DNA from: Deltaproteobacteria bacterium
GTDB taxonomy: Bacteria > Myxococcota_A > UBA9042 > PHBI01
NCBI GenBank assembly: GCA_020632715.1
Contig: JACKFA010000009.1
Coordinates: 124,001-188,000, forward strand
DNA length: 64,000 nt
Reading direction: 5' to 3'
A program made the translations under genes and the position numbers. Shown piece by piece: positions 7,795 through 16,056 of the stretch; position 1 is the stretch's first letter; every line of letters begins with the position of its first letter. A model generated the notes under the pieces. The model made no database searches and was not told the DNA's origin. It saw only the letters and a program-made list of their open reading frames with translations.

Positions 7795-9693
7795 ATGCGC
7801 CGTTGGACAGTCGAGGACAGCCGAGAGCTCTACCAGGTCGAGGCCTGGGGGGCGGGTCTCTTTGACATCGACCCCACGACGGGTCACGCCGTCGTGACGA
7901 CCGAGCGAGGGCGCCTCGACCTGAAACAGATCGTCGACGACTGCCTGCGCCGCGGGATCCGCCTGCCGCTGCTCATCCGCCTCCCGGACGTGCTGCAGGC
8001 CCGCGTGGACGCGCTCGGCGGCACCTTCGTCGACACGATGGAGCGCCTCGGCTACGGCGGGGTGTACCGCGGGGTCTACCCCATCAAGGTGAACCAGGAG
8101 CGCCACATCGTCGACGACTTCATCCGGAGCGCGAAGCGGTGGCACTTCGGCCTCGAGTGCGGCTCGAAGCCGGAGCTCCAGGTGGCGCTCGCGCTGCAGG
8201 ACGATCCCGAGGCGCTCATCGTCATCAACGGCTACAAGGACGAGGAGCTCATCTCGATGGCGGTCGCCGCGCGCGAGCTCGGTCGCCGCACGGTCGTCGT
8301 GGTCGAGCAGCCCTACGAGCTGCCGATGATCCTGAAGTCCGCCGCCGCCGTCGGCGTACCGCCGGTCATGGGCGCGCGCATCAAGCTCGGCTCGACGGGC
8401 GCCGGCCGCTGGCGCCACAGCTCGGGCGACCGCGCGAAGTTCGGGCTCACGATGCAGCAGCTCGTGGAGCTCGTGAGCGAGCTCAAGGCGGCCGACTCGC
8501 TGTCGTGCTTCGAGCTGCTCCACTACCACATCGGCAGCCAGGTCACGAACATCCGCGCGGTGCGCGAGGCCGTCCACGAGGGCGCGCGCGTCTTCTGCGA
8601 GCTCTACCGGATGGGCGCGCCGCTCCGCTACCTCGACGTGGGTGGCGGGCTCGGTGTCGACTACGACGGTAGCCGCACGGACTTCCCGTCGTCGATGAAC
8701 TACGACCTCCGCGAGTACGTGCAGGTGGTCGTCGAGACCGTGAAGTCGGTGTGCGACCGCGAGGGCGTGCCGCACCCCGACATCGTCACGGAGTCGGGGC
8801 GCTCGCTCGTCGCGCACAGCGCGGTCCTCATCACGTCGGTCCTCGGCACGACGAACCTCGACTCGAGCGACAGCTCGACGACGGTGAAGGAGGCCGCGGG
8901 CAAGTTCGCGAGCGCGAAGAGCCTCGCGGCGCTGACGGACGACATCGACGCGAAGAACCCGCAGCGGACGTACCACGCGGCGCTCGCCATCAAGGAGGAG
9001 ACGTTCGCGCGCTTCGTGATGGGCGGGGCGACGCTCGAGGAGCGCGCCATCGTCGACGCGGGCTTCAACGCCATCTGCGCGCGCCTCATCCGCCTCCAGA
9101 ACGGCGACGACGAGCCGCTCCACGAGGAGCTCGAGCACCTGCCGCGCTCGCTCGCGGACATCTATTTCTGCAACTTCTCGGTGTTCCAGAGCGTGCCCGA
9201 CTCGTGGGCCGTGTCGCAGCTCTTCCCGATCATGCCGCTCGCGCGGCTCGAGGAGAAGCCGACGCGCCGCGCGGTGCTCGCGGACCTCACGTGCGACTCG
9301 GACGGGAAGATCGACCGCTTCATCGACGCGCGCGACGTGAAGCCCACGCTCGACGTGCACGCGCTCGACGGGCAGCCCTACTACCTCGGGATCTTCCTCC
9401 TCGGGGCGTATCAGGAGACGCTCGGCGATCTCCACAACCTCTTCGGCGACACGCACGCCATCCACGTGCGCGCGATCCCGGAGCACCCGGGCTACGTCAT
9501 CGACGCGATGGTCGAGGGCGACAGCGTCGAGGAGGTGCTCGCGTACATGCAGTACGACCGGAAGTCCCTCGTCGAGGCGCTCCGGCGCAGCATCGAGGAC
9601 GCCTACGCGCGCGGCATGATGACCTTCGAGGCGGGGAACCGCCTCATGGAGGCGTACACGCAGCGGCTCCGGAGCTACACCTACCTCGAGTAG
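7795..9693 (+). CDS. speA: Biosynthetic arginine decarboxylase SpeA
   Basis: 632 aa from ATG 7795; an in-frame upstream extension exists but adds residues unlike the family. SpeA converts arginine to agmatine. The PLP lysine motif GVYPIKVNQE sits near residue 95, with HYHIGSQVTNI, DVGGGLGVDYDG and TESGRSLVAH following in the usual order of fold-III decarboxylases; the length matches bacterial SpeA (about 630-660 aa). The agmatinase and deoxyhypusine-synthase-like genes face it across a hairpin at 9725-9755, forming a local polyamine module. Confidence 0.95.
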   Translation: MRRWTVEDSRELYQVEAWGAGLFDIDPTTGHAVVTTERGRLDLKQIVDDCLRRGIRLPLLIRLPDVLQARVDALGGTFVDTMERLGYGGVYRGVYPIKVNQERHIVDDFIRSAKRWHFGLECGSKPELQVALALQDDPEALIVINGYKDEELISMAVAARELGRRTVVVVEQPYELPMILKSAAAVGVPPVMGARIKLGSTGAGRWRHSSGDRAKFGLTMQQLVELVSELKAADSLSCFELLHYHIGSQVTNIRAVREAVHEGARVFCELYRMGAPLRYLDVGGGLGVDYDGSRTDFPSSMNYDLREYVQVVVETVKSVCDREGVPHPDIVTESGRSLVAHSAVLITSVLGTTNLDSSDSSTTVKEAAGKFASAKSLAALTDDIDAKNPQRTYHAALAIKEETFARFVMGGATLEERAIVDAGFNAICARLIRLQNGDDEPLHEELEHLPRSLADIYFCNFSVFQSVPDSWAVSQLFPIMPLARLEEKPTRRAVLADLTCDSDGKIDRFIDARDVKPTLDVHALDGQPYYLGIFLLGAYQETLGDLHNLFGDTHAIHVRAIPEHPGYVIDAMVEGDSVEEVLAYMQYDRKSLVEALRRSIEDAYARGMMTFEAGNRLMEAYTQRLRSYTYLE

Positions 9694-9724
9694 CGGGCGA
9701 GCACGCCGCGAGCCCGACGCACGA

Positions 9725-9755
9725 AGGCCCCGGACGTCTCGCGATGCCGGGGCCT
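9725..9755. terminator. Hairpin between convergent speA and DHS-like gene
   Basis: A perfect 9-bp inverted repeat, AGGCCCCGG at 9725-9733 and CCGGGGCCT at 9747-9755, with a 13-base loop, lies between the stops of two convergent genes. No clear U tract follows on either strand, so termination may be Rho-assisted; the position suggests a bidirectional terminator. Confidence 0.6.
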
Positions 9756-9795
9756 CGTCGTCTGGGGCGGCGCGCCTCGCGGAGCGCGGCCCCGC

Positions 9796-10776
9796 CTACT
9801 TGTTCAGCACGTAGGCGAACATGAGCGGCGCGCAGATGGTCGCGTCCGACTGCACCATGAACTTCGGCGTGTCGACCGAGAGCTTGGCCCAGGTGATCTT
9901 CTCGTTCGGCACGGCGCCCGAGTAGCCGCCGTAGCTCGTGACGGCGTCGGAGATCTGGCAGAAGTACCCCCACTTCGGGAGGTCGTGCATCTGCAGGTCC
10001 TGGATGAGCGTCGGCACCGCACAGATCGCGAAGTCGCCGGCGATGCCGCCGCCGACCTGGAAGAACCCGACCGACGGCGTCGTGGCGCCGTCGCCGCAGT
10101 TCTTCAGGTACCAGTTCATGAGGCGCTCCATCTGCGCCGTGCCGGTCGCGACGCAGCCGTGCGCCGGGACCTCGCCGCGGAAGACGGCCGCCGCGAACAT
10201 GTTGCCCGTCGTGCTGTCCTCCCAGCCGGGCGTGAAGACCGGGATCCCGGCCTCCTTCGCCGCGAGGAGCCAGCTGTCCTCGCGCGGCGCCTGGAAGTGC
10301 TGCTCGATGCCCGGGCTCTCGAGCACCTGCCACAGGAACTCGACCGGCGCCTTGGTCTCGCCCTTCGCGGACGCGTCCTTCCAGGCGTCGAGCAGGCGGC
10401 GCTCGATGTGGCGCATCACCGTCTCGGGGATGCACGTGTCGGTGACGCGGTTCATGCCGCGATCGTAGAGGGCCTGCTCGTCCTCGGCCGAGAGCGCGCG
10501 CCAGTCCGGGATGAACTCGTACTCCTCGGAGGCGAGGAGCACGAAGGCGTCCTCCTCGAGGTTCGCGCCCGTGCAGCTCACGGCGTGCACGTAGCCGGCG
10601 CGGATGAGATCGGCGAGGCTCCGCCCGAGGCGCGCCGTGCTCATGGCGCCCGCGAGCGAGACGAGCATCTTGCCGCCGGCCTGGATGTGCTCTTCGTAGG
10701 CGCGCGACGCGGCGACCAGCTCGCGCGAGTTGAAGTGCAGGAAGTGGCGGTTCATGAAGTCGCGCAGCTCGGCCAT
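9796..10776 (-). CDS. Deoxyhypusine synthase-like protein (bacterial DHS family)
   Basis: 326 aa. The protein has the NAD-binding deoxyhypusine synthase fold: SLAGAMSTARLGRSLADLIR, SCTGANLEEDAF, TPGWEDSTTGN, GGGIAGDF and the active-site lysine region NEKITWAKLSVD, which lines up with the WGKI lysine of eukaryotic DHS. Eukaryotic and archaeal DHS modify (e/a)IF5A with spermidine; bacteria generally lack that substrate, and bacterial homologues are linked to polyamine synthesis such as homospermidine/spermidine-type products. Its place 87 bp downstream of agmatinase, opposite speA, supports a polyamine role here. The exact product is inferred, not seen. Confidence 0.85.
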   Translation of the reverse strand: MAELRDFMNRHFLHFNSRELVAASRAYEEHIQAGGKMLVSLAGAMSTARLGRSLADLIRAGYVHAVSCTGANLEEDAFVLLASEEYEFIPDWRALSAEDEQALYDRGMNRVTDTCIPETVMRHIERRLLDAWKDASAKGETKAPVEFLWQVLESPGIEQHFQAPREDSWLLAAKEAGIPVFTPGWEDSTTGNMFAAAVFRGEVPAHGCVATGTAQMERLMNWYLKNCGDGATTPSVGFFQVGGGIAGDFAICAVPTLIQDLQMHDLPKWGYFCQISDAVTSYGGYSGAVPNEKITWAKLSVDTPKFMVQSDATICAPLMFAYVLNK

Positions 10777-10863
10777 CGCATCCTCCGGAGGGGCAGGAAC
10801 CCCGTGCGTTCGGGCGCGGCTCTTACCGCAGGTCGCGCGACAATGCGAGCCTCGAGCGGGTCG

Positions 10864-11847
10864 TCAGCTCCGGCTCTTCACCGCGGCGCCGCAGAGCTTG
10901 TAGAGGAGGCGCGCGCCGACGTTGGCGTCCCACTCGTCGGGCCCGACCTCGACGAGATCGAAGCCGACGACGCGGCGCCCGCTCTCCGCGACGCGCCGCA
11001 CGAGGTGCGTGACCTGCGTCCAGTCGAGCCCGCCCGGGACGGGGGTGCCGGTGTTCGGGCAGAGGTTCGGCTGGAGGCCGTCGATGTCGACGGAGAGCCA
11101 CACCTCGGCCGGGAGCGGCGCCAGGATCTCCTCGACGAGGGCGCCCCAGGTCTGACCGTTCACGAGGGCGCGCCCGATCTCGGGGTCGCTCCAGGCGCGG
11201 AGCCCGGCGGTCTCGCGCACGCGCACCCACTCCTGCGGGCCGACGTCGCGGATCCCGACCTGGACGACGGTCGCCGGGCGCGGATCGCCCGTCACGAGGT
11301 TGTAGAAGATCGAGGCGTGCGAGTGCGTGAAGCCCTCGTAGTGGTCGCGCATGTCGGCGTGGGCGTCGACGTGGAGCACGCCGAGCCCGGGGTGGCGCGC
11401 GACGGCGGCGCGCACGGCGCCGAGGGGGACGGAGTGGTCGCCGCCGAGGATCGCCGGGATCTTGCCGGCGTCGAGGATCCGCGCGGTCTGGTCGTGGACG
11501 TAGCGCTCGACGTCGTCGCCGATGGCGTTCGCGCGCTGCCTGTCGGCGTTGCTCCCGTCGATGCGCACGCGGTCGACGGCCTCGCGGGCCTCGACGTTCC
11601 AGCGCTGGACGCGCTCGTCGAGGGGCTCGAGCGCGATGCCCGCGCGCCAGACGTCGCCGAACTCGAGATCGTGGAGGTCGACCTGCGCGGAGGCGTACCG
11701 GATCGCCTCAGGGGCGGCCATCGTGCCCCGGCGGCTCGACGCCGTCGCGTCGAACGGCACCGGGACGATGACGACGGTGGCCTCGTCGAAGGTGTGGTCG
11801 AGGCCGTAGAGGCGGCTCGAGTCGGCGGGGCCGTCGGGGTCGAACAT
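10864..11847 (-). CDS. speB: Agmatinase (ureohydrolase family)
   Basis: 327 aa from ATG 11847, preceded by GGAGGA at an appropriate distance; a longer frame upstream is not needed. Ureohydrolase metal motifs are intact: GGDHSVPLG, HVDAHADMRDHYEG and LSVDIDGLQPNLCPNTGTPV. In the third motif the usual DP is QP, but the two Mn-binding Asp residues (D-x-D) remain. Agmatinase makes putrescine and urea from agmatine. Agmatinase rather than arginase is preferred because speA is adjacent and a DHS-like gene follows. Formiminoglutamase is a less likely alternative. Confidence 0.85.
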   Translation of the reverse strand: MFDPDGPADSSRLYGLDHTFDEATVVIVPVPFDATASSRRGTMAAPEAIRYASAQVDLHDLEFGDVWRAGIALEPLDERVQRWNVEAREAVDRVRIDGSNADRQRANAIGDDVERYVHDQTARILDAGKIPAILGGDHSVPLGAVRAAVARHPGLGVLHVDAHADMRDHYEGFTHSHASIFYNLVTGDPRPATVVQVGIRDVGPQEWVRVRETAGLRAWSDPEIGRALVNGQTWGALVEEILAPLPAEVWLSVDIDGLQPNLCPNTGTPVPGGLDWTQVTHLVRRVAESGRRVVGFDLVEVGPDEWDANVGARLLYKLCGAAVKSRS

Positions 11848-11989
11848 CGTGGGGTCTCCTCCGCGTGAACGCGGTGCGAATTTTGCACAGCGTATGCCAA
11901 CGAAGAAGCACCAGGTCGAGCAAAGCACGCGGGGAAGCGCCTCGTCTGTAACGACCCGGTCAGGCAGAGCGCTGGAGGTAGCTCGTCAC

Positions 11990-12487
11990 ATGGCAGACGT
12001 CTTCATCGGGTCGTGCAACGTGGGTCTCGGGCTGTTCGCGGCGCGCGCCTTCGGCGCCGGTGAGAGGATCCTCGACTTCGAGGGCCCCGAGAGGAGCGAC
12101 CCGCGCGACGGGAGCCCCGCCGAGTGCAACCTCCTGCAGCTCGACGTCGGGCGCTACATGCTCCCGAACCCGCCCGGGCTCTTCGTGAACCACAGCTGCG
12201 CGCCGAACGCGGCGCTCGTCGGCGGCCTCTCCCTCGTCGCGACGCGCCCCATCGCGGCCTACGAGGAGGTGCGCTTCGACTACTCGACCTCGATGCTCGA
12301 GGACCCGTGGCAGATGGAGTGCGCCTGCGGCGAGCCCGGCTGTCGCGGCGTCGTCGAGGAGTTCGGCCTCCTCCCGCGCGACGATCAGCGGCGCTTCCTC
12401 GCCGCGGGGCACGTCCCCGACTTCATCGCCGAGCGTTACGCCCGCGCCCGCCACGAGGACCCGGCGATCGCGGTCGGGGCGTGGTGA
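11990..12487 (+). CDS. SET domain protein with post-SET cysteine motif
   Basis: 165 aa; ATG 11990 follows GGAGGT. SET-domain signatures are NHSCAPN (N-H-S-x-x-P-N, SAM/substrate site), EVRFDYSTSM (catalytic region equivalent to E-x-x-x-D-Y) and the post-SET zinc motif CACGEPGCRG. SET proteins are lysine methyltransferases; bacterial members have few known substrates. It contains little more than a minimal SET core. It is divergent from speB with a roughly 140-bp intergenic region and convergent with the SGNH gene. Confidence 0.85.
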   Translation: MADVFIGSCNVGLGLFAARAFGAGERILDFEGPERSDPRDGSPAECNLLQLDVGRYMLPNPPGLFVNHSCAPNAALVGGLSLVATRPIAAYEEVRFDYSTSMLEDPWQMECACGEPGCRGVVEEFGLLPRDDQRRFLAAGHVPDFIAERYARARHEDPAIAVGAW

Positions 12488-12532
12488 GCGCGGCCTGCGC
12501 GGCCGCGCGCCGGGGCGTGGTCGCGCGGTGAC

Positions 12533-12576
12533 GGCGCCGCGGCCGGACGTTACCGGCGGGTAACGTCGGCGGCGCC
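12533..12576. terminator. Two-tier hairpin between convergent genes
   Basis: Outer arms GGCGCCGC (12533-12540) and GCGGCGCC (12569-12576) enclose inner arms GACGTTACC (12546-12554) and GGTAACGTC (12559-12567) with loop GGCG. Both stems are perfect. The element sits between the stop of the SET gene and the stop of the SGNH gene, as expected for a bidirectional terminator; no U tract is present. Confidence 0.6.
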
Positions 12577-12583
12577 AGCGGCT

Positions 12584-13942
12584 TCAGTGCTCGGGCTGGA
12601 AGGTGGCGCCCGGGTGGCCGTAGACCTCGGGGTGCAGCGCCTCGAAGGGGCCCATGAGCGCCTCCATGAAGAGCTGCCCGATGCGCTCGTAGCCGCGCCG
12701 CGTGTGGTGCACGTAGTCGGGCGTCCCCATCGGGTCGTCGGCGTGCACCCACGACACCATCGACAGGTCGCCGCCCATCGCCTTCGCCCAGTCCCAATAG
12801 GCGCAGCCGTAGCGCGCCGCGACGCGCTTCTGCACGGCGATGACCTGCGCCTGGCGCGGCCGCGGCAGGAACGAGAGCTGCTTTCCGCCGTCCGTCCCCT
12901 CCGTCTCCACCTGCACCGGGCGATCCGAGGGCCCGACCAGGAGGCAGCTCGCCTTGGGCGCGAGCGAGCGGACGCGCGTCACGACGAGGTCGTAGCGGCG
13001 CTCGTACTCGTCGATCGGGTCGTCGTCGTCGCCGATGGCGTTCGTGCCGTACGCGAGCACGACGAGGTCGGGCTTCCGGTGCGCGAGGTGGTCCGCGAAG
13101 ATCCGCGGGTCCCACTCGAGCTGCGTGGCGGCGCGCGCGCCGTTGATGCCCATGTGATCCATGACGACGCCCGGCACGTCGCGGTCGAGCGCCACGCCGA
13201 AGAGCGTGACGAGGCCGTTCCCGCGCGGGCGGATCTCCACGACGTGCCCCTCGTCGGGCACTCTGAGCGCGAGGTAGCCGGGACCCGCCGTCCCCGCCTT
13301 CGTGTGGACGCGCTTCAGGTGCTTCCCGTCGATGGTCACCACGAAGTCACCGCCGCCGGGCTGCTTCCAGTAGTACACCTCGACGCGGCTCGCCGTGCGC
13401 CCGAACGGGCTCTTGCGCGCGGTCTCGAGCTTCGCCCAGTCGTGCTTCGACGACGAGCTGAACGAGATCCCGGCGAGGCCGTACACGCCGTCGTCGCGCG
13501 AGTGGGACCGGCTCACCCAGTAGTCGTCCCAGCCCGCCGAGTAGCTGATGTTCGCGTCGCGGTTGTAGTAGTCGCGCCACGGGGAGGCGGGCACGAGGAA
13601 GCCGAGCCCGGCGTCCCCGAAGCTCGCCTTGAGCTGGTGGCGGAAGACGCGCGTGAAGACGTCGCCGGCGACGTGGCTCGCCCCGAACACGACGATGTGG
13701 GTCTGCGCGCGCCCGCGCGCCGTCGCCACGAGCTGGGCGTAGAAGTGCTGCATCGCGACGCCCGACGGGTCGTCGAGCGGGGTCGCCACGCCGAGGGTCG
13801 TCGCCGGGACGGGCTCGAGCGGAGGGAAGATGGGGTCCTGCGCGCGCGCCGCGCCGAAGGAGGAGAGCACGACCAGCGCGCCCGCGAGGCAGGCTGCGCG
13901 GCGCGACCGGCTCCATCCTGGGTGTTCTCGAAGGTCGGCCAT
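12584..13942 (-). CDS. Secreted SGNH-like acyltransferase/hydrolase
   Basis: 452 aa with a signal peptide (basic start, hydrophobic LAGALVVLSSFGAARAQ, cleavage after ARA). The domain parallels the anchored SGNH protein at 3549-5234: IVVFGASHVAGDVF (GASH in place of GDS, Ser retained), VLAYGTNAIGDD, a PxxSCLLVGPSD strand and DYVHHTRRGY (D-x-x-H). Shared features such as FGDAGLGFLVPASPWRDYY versus FGDAGHGWSLIAAGTPWYKR mark the two as paralogues. It probably acts in the periplasm or outside, possibly with the same MBOAT although it lies 6 kb away. Confidence 0.78.
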   Translation of the reverse strand: MADLREHPGWSRSRRAACLAGALVVLSSFGAARAQDPIFPPLEPVPATTLGVATPLDDPSGVAMQHFYAQLVATARGRAQTHIVVFGASHVAGDVFTRVFRHQLKASFGDAGLGFLVPASPWRDYYNRDANISYSAGWDDYWVSRSHSRDDGVYGLAGISFSSSSKHDWAKLETARKSPFGRTASRVEVYYWKQPGGGDFVVTIDGKHLKRVHTKAGTAGPGYLALRVPDEGHVVEIRPRGNGLVTLFGVALDRDVPGVVMDHMGINGARAATQLEWDPRIFADHLAHRKPDLVVLAYGTNAIGDDDDPIDEYERRYDLVVTRVRSLAPKASCLLVGPSDRPVQVETEGTDGGKQLSFLPRPRQAQVIAVQKRVAARYGCAYWDWAKAMGGDLSMVSWVHADDPMGTPDYVHHTRRGYERIGQLFMEALMGPFEALHPEVYGHPGATFQPEH

Positions 13943-14039
13943 ACGCTGTGACTATCGAAGGGTTGGCGGGTCGTGGCAACAAAGCCATGACCGAACCGGG
14001 GGAAGGGAGCGTGCATTCCAGCGTGTCAGGAGCGCGGTC

Positions 14040-14690
14040 GTGAGCGACGGGAGCCGAGAGGAGCGCGCCCGCGCCATCATGGTCCGGACCCAGCTCGAGG
14101 CCCGCGGCGTCCGCGACCCGCGCGTGCTCGAGGCGTTCGGGCGCGTGCCGCGTCACCTCTTCGTCCCCGAGGCCCTGCGCGACGCGGCCTACGAGGATCA
14201 TCCCGTCGCCATCGGGCACGGGCAGACGATCTCGCAGCCCTACATCGTCGCGCTCATGACGGAGCTCGCCGGCCCGCGCGAGGGCGAGCGCGCGCTCGAC
14301 GTGGGCACGGGCAGCGGCTACCAGGCCGCGATCCTCGCCGAGCTCTGCGACACCGTCGTCGCCATCGAGGTCCTCCCCGCCCTCGCGGCGCTGGCGGCGC
14401 GACGCCTCGAGGCGCTGCGCTACGACAACGTGACGGTGCGCGTCGGCGACGCCTGGGTGGGCGCGCCCGAGCACGCGCCTTACGACGTCATCATCGCCGC
14501 GGCCGCGCCCGCCGAGGTGCCGCCCGCCCTCCTCGAGCAGCTCGCGGTGGGCGGCCGCCTCGTCATCCCCCTCGGCGTCGCGGCGCAGGAGCTCGTCCTC
14601 TTCTCGCGCGAGCGCGGCAGCCGACTCCGGCGGGAGACCATCACGGGCGTTCGCTTCGTACCGATGGTCGGCGGGCGCCCGCGCGGATGA
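14040..14690 (+). CDS. pcm: Protein-L-isoaspartate O-methyltransferase
   Basis: 216 aa; GTG 14040 has AGGAG six bases upstream. Pcm uses SAM to methylate L-isoaspartyl residues and start their repair. Motifs: VRTQLEARGVRDPRVLEAF, PRHLFVPE, YEDHPVAIGHGQTISQPYIV (substrate loop), ALDVGTGSGYQAAI (SAM motif I) and AYDVIIAAAAP-like PYDVIIAAAAPAEVPPAL (motif II). Length is typical of bacterial Pcm. No surE partner is adjacent. Confidence 0.93.
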   Translation: MSDGSREERARAIMVRTQLEARGVRDPRVLEAFGRVPRHLFVPEALRDAAYEDHPVAIGHGQTISQPYIVALMTELAGPREGERALDVGTGSGYQAAILAELCDTVVAIEVLPALAALAARRLEALRYDNVTVRVGDAWVGAPEHAPYDVIIAAAAPAEVPPALLEQLAVGGRLVIPLGVAAQELVLFSRERGSRLRRETITGVRFVPMVGGRPRG

Positions 14691-15184
14691 CGCTCGCCGG
14701 ACCTCTACAAGCGCCTACGGGTGAATTCTGGCGATCACCTCAAGTGTGTGCGTCGCGAAATAATCTCATTTTGACACACCAAATTCGGACACTGGGGCGG
14801 AACTCCCCACTCCGAGCGGGCGTCCTGCCCCTCGAGAATGTCCGGCGTTTCAATTCGACATTCGAGCCGGCTGACGACTCCTCCCCCGATCCACATCAAA
14901 TCGTCAGCGCGCCGGTGCGCCTCGCCGGCGGCGAAAGGAACGCTGAAACCTACATAAATATCAAAACCTTGCACCAACACGACCGGCGCGAGACGGTGTC
15001 GGACGCCGCGCCTGGTTTCAGTCGATGAAGGCGCTTTCGGGTGCATTCTCCTGCAGAGTGTGTGTATTCTCGGAACGGCTCTGGAAAGAGTGGACTGCGG
15101 GCGTCTCCTGGTGAGAACAGTCGATTGAGCGCGGGCCGCGAGGCCCACACCAAGCAGGTCGCCTGCGCTTGGAGGAATCTTTAG
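14691..15184. other. Less GC-rich intergenic region upstream of the MerR-like gene
   Basis: About 490 bp with visibly more A+T than its surroundings (for example around 14757-14790 and 14950-14965). No convincing ORF. A near-palindrome pairs CTCGAGAATGTC (14831-14842) with GACATTCGAG (14857-14866). A TTGACA hexamer at about 14772 lacks a good -10 partner. A 137-codon minus-strand frame (14735-15148) has balanced composition but no recognisable domain or clear start signal and may be a decayed gene. The 3' end carries GGAGGAAT, the ribosome-binding site of the downstream gene. Confidence 0.4.
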
Positions 15185-15586
15185 ATGTCAAAGACCATCG
15201 GCGAGATCTCGAAGGAGTCGGGGATCGGCGTTGAGACGATCCGCTTCTACGAGCGCGAGGGCCTGATCCCGAAGCCGCCGCGGCGTTCGTCCGGGTACCG
15301 GTCGTTCCCCGTGGAGACGGTGCGGCGCCTGCGGTTCATCCGGCGGGCTCGCGAGCACGGGTTCACCCTGGGCGAGATCCGTCAGTTGCTCGAGCTCCGC
15401 GTGAAGACGGGTGACTCGCTCGACGACATGAAGGGCATGGTCCAGGACAAGCTGGACAACGTGCGCAGCCGCATCGACGAGCTGAACCGGCTGGTGTCGG
15501 TGCTCGAGGAGCTCGCGGCCGCCGTGAAGAAGAAGCAGCCGACCAACGACTGCCCGATCCTCGAGGCGTTCGACGGTCTCGATTGA
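15185..15586 (+). CDS. MerR family transcriptional regulator (mercury-type scaffold, incomplete cysteine set)
   Basis: 133 aa. The winged-helix N terminus (IGEISKESGIGVETIRFYER, then GLIPKPPRRSSGYRSF) and the long dimerisation helix match the MerR of mercury operons over the full length. MerR proper uses three Cys for Hg(II), two late in the helix/loop and one before it; here only the C-terminal one (NDCPILEAFDG) remains, the positions expected for the other two being Asp/Ser and Ala. It therefore likely senses something else, perhaps another metal or a thiol signal. No merTPA, czc or soxR-type target lies nearby. Good SD GGAGG upstream. Confidence 0.85.
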   Translation: MSKTIGEISKESGIGVETIRFYEREGLIPKPPRRSSGYRSFPVETVRRLRFIRRAREHGFTLGEIRQLLELRVKTGDSLDDMKGMVQDKLDNVRSRIDELNRLVSVLEELAAAVKKKQPTNDCPILEAFDGLD

Positions 15587-15592
15587 GTCGCC

Positions 15593-15612
15593 CGGCGCGC
15601 TCCGGCGCGCCG
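15593..15612. terminator. Hairpin after the MerR-like gene
   Basis: CGGCGCGC (15593-15600), loop TCCG, GCGCGCCG (15605-15612): a perfect 8-bp stem seven bases past the stop codon. No U tract, so called only as a likely terminator by position and stability. Confidence 0.45.
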
Positions 15613-16056
15613 CGGCGGCAGCGCAAGTCCCAAGTCCGAGGTGCGGCTCGGCGACGAAGTGTGTGAGCCTCTCGCGTCGGTCACGACGCCGTGACGGCGT
15701 GATCTCGTAGCCAGACGGGCGCGCGCGTGACCTCTCCGCGCAGGGAGGGCCAGGCGCGCGGTACAGCCGCGCCCCGCGAGGGGCGCCCGACGACGTCCGC
15801 GCAAGAGATCCCGGCGCCGCGGGACCAGTGCGCCCGCGGCCCGCGCGCCGAGCGCGGCGGACGACCGGTTCGTCCGGCGACGGCGCGTCCGGCTCCGTCG
15901 GCGCGGCGCGCGCTCGGCTCGCCGTCGTCTCCCGCGAGCGTCAGGCGACGCGCCCGTTCTGGTCCAAGTGGACCGCAACGGGAAGGGGTCCCCCCCGCCT
16001 GGGGTTGAACCCTCCCGAGCCGTCTCCCGGCGCCGGTCTTCCTCCTCGGACGTGGT
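15613..16056. other. Intergenic region between MerR-like gene and rsgA, no gene seen
   Basis: About 440 bp of GC-rich sequence between convergent genes. The open frames present are Arg/Ala/Pro-rich and look like non-coding GC bias; no repeat family, RNA motif or promoter was recognised. Confidence 0.5.
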
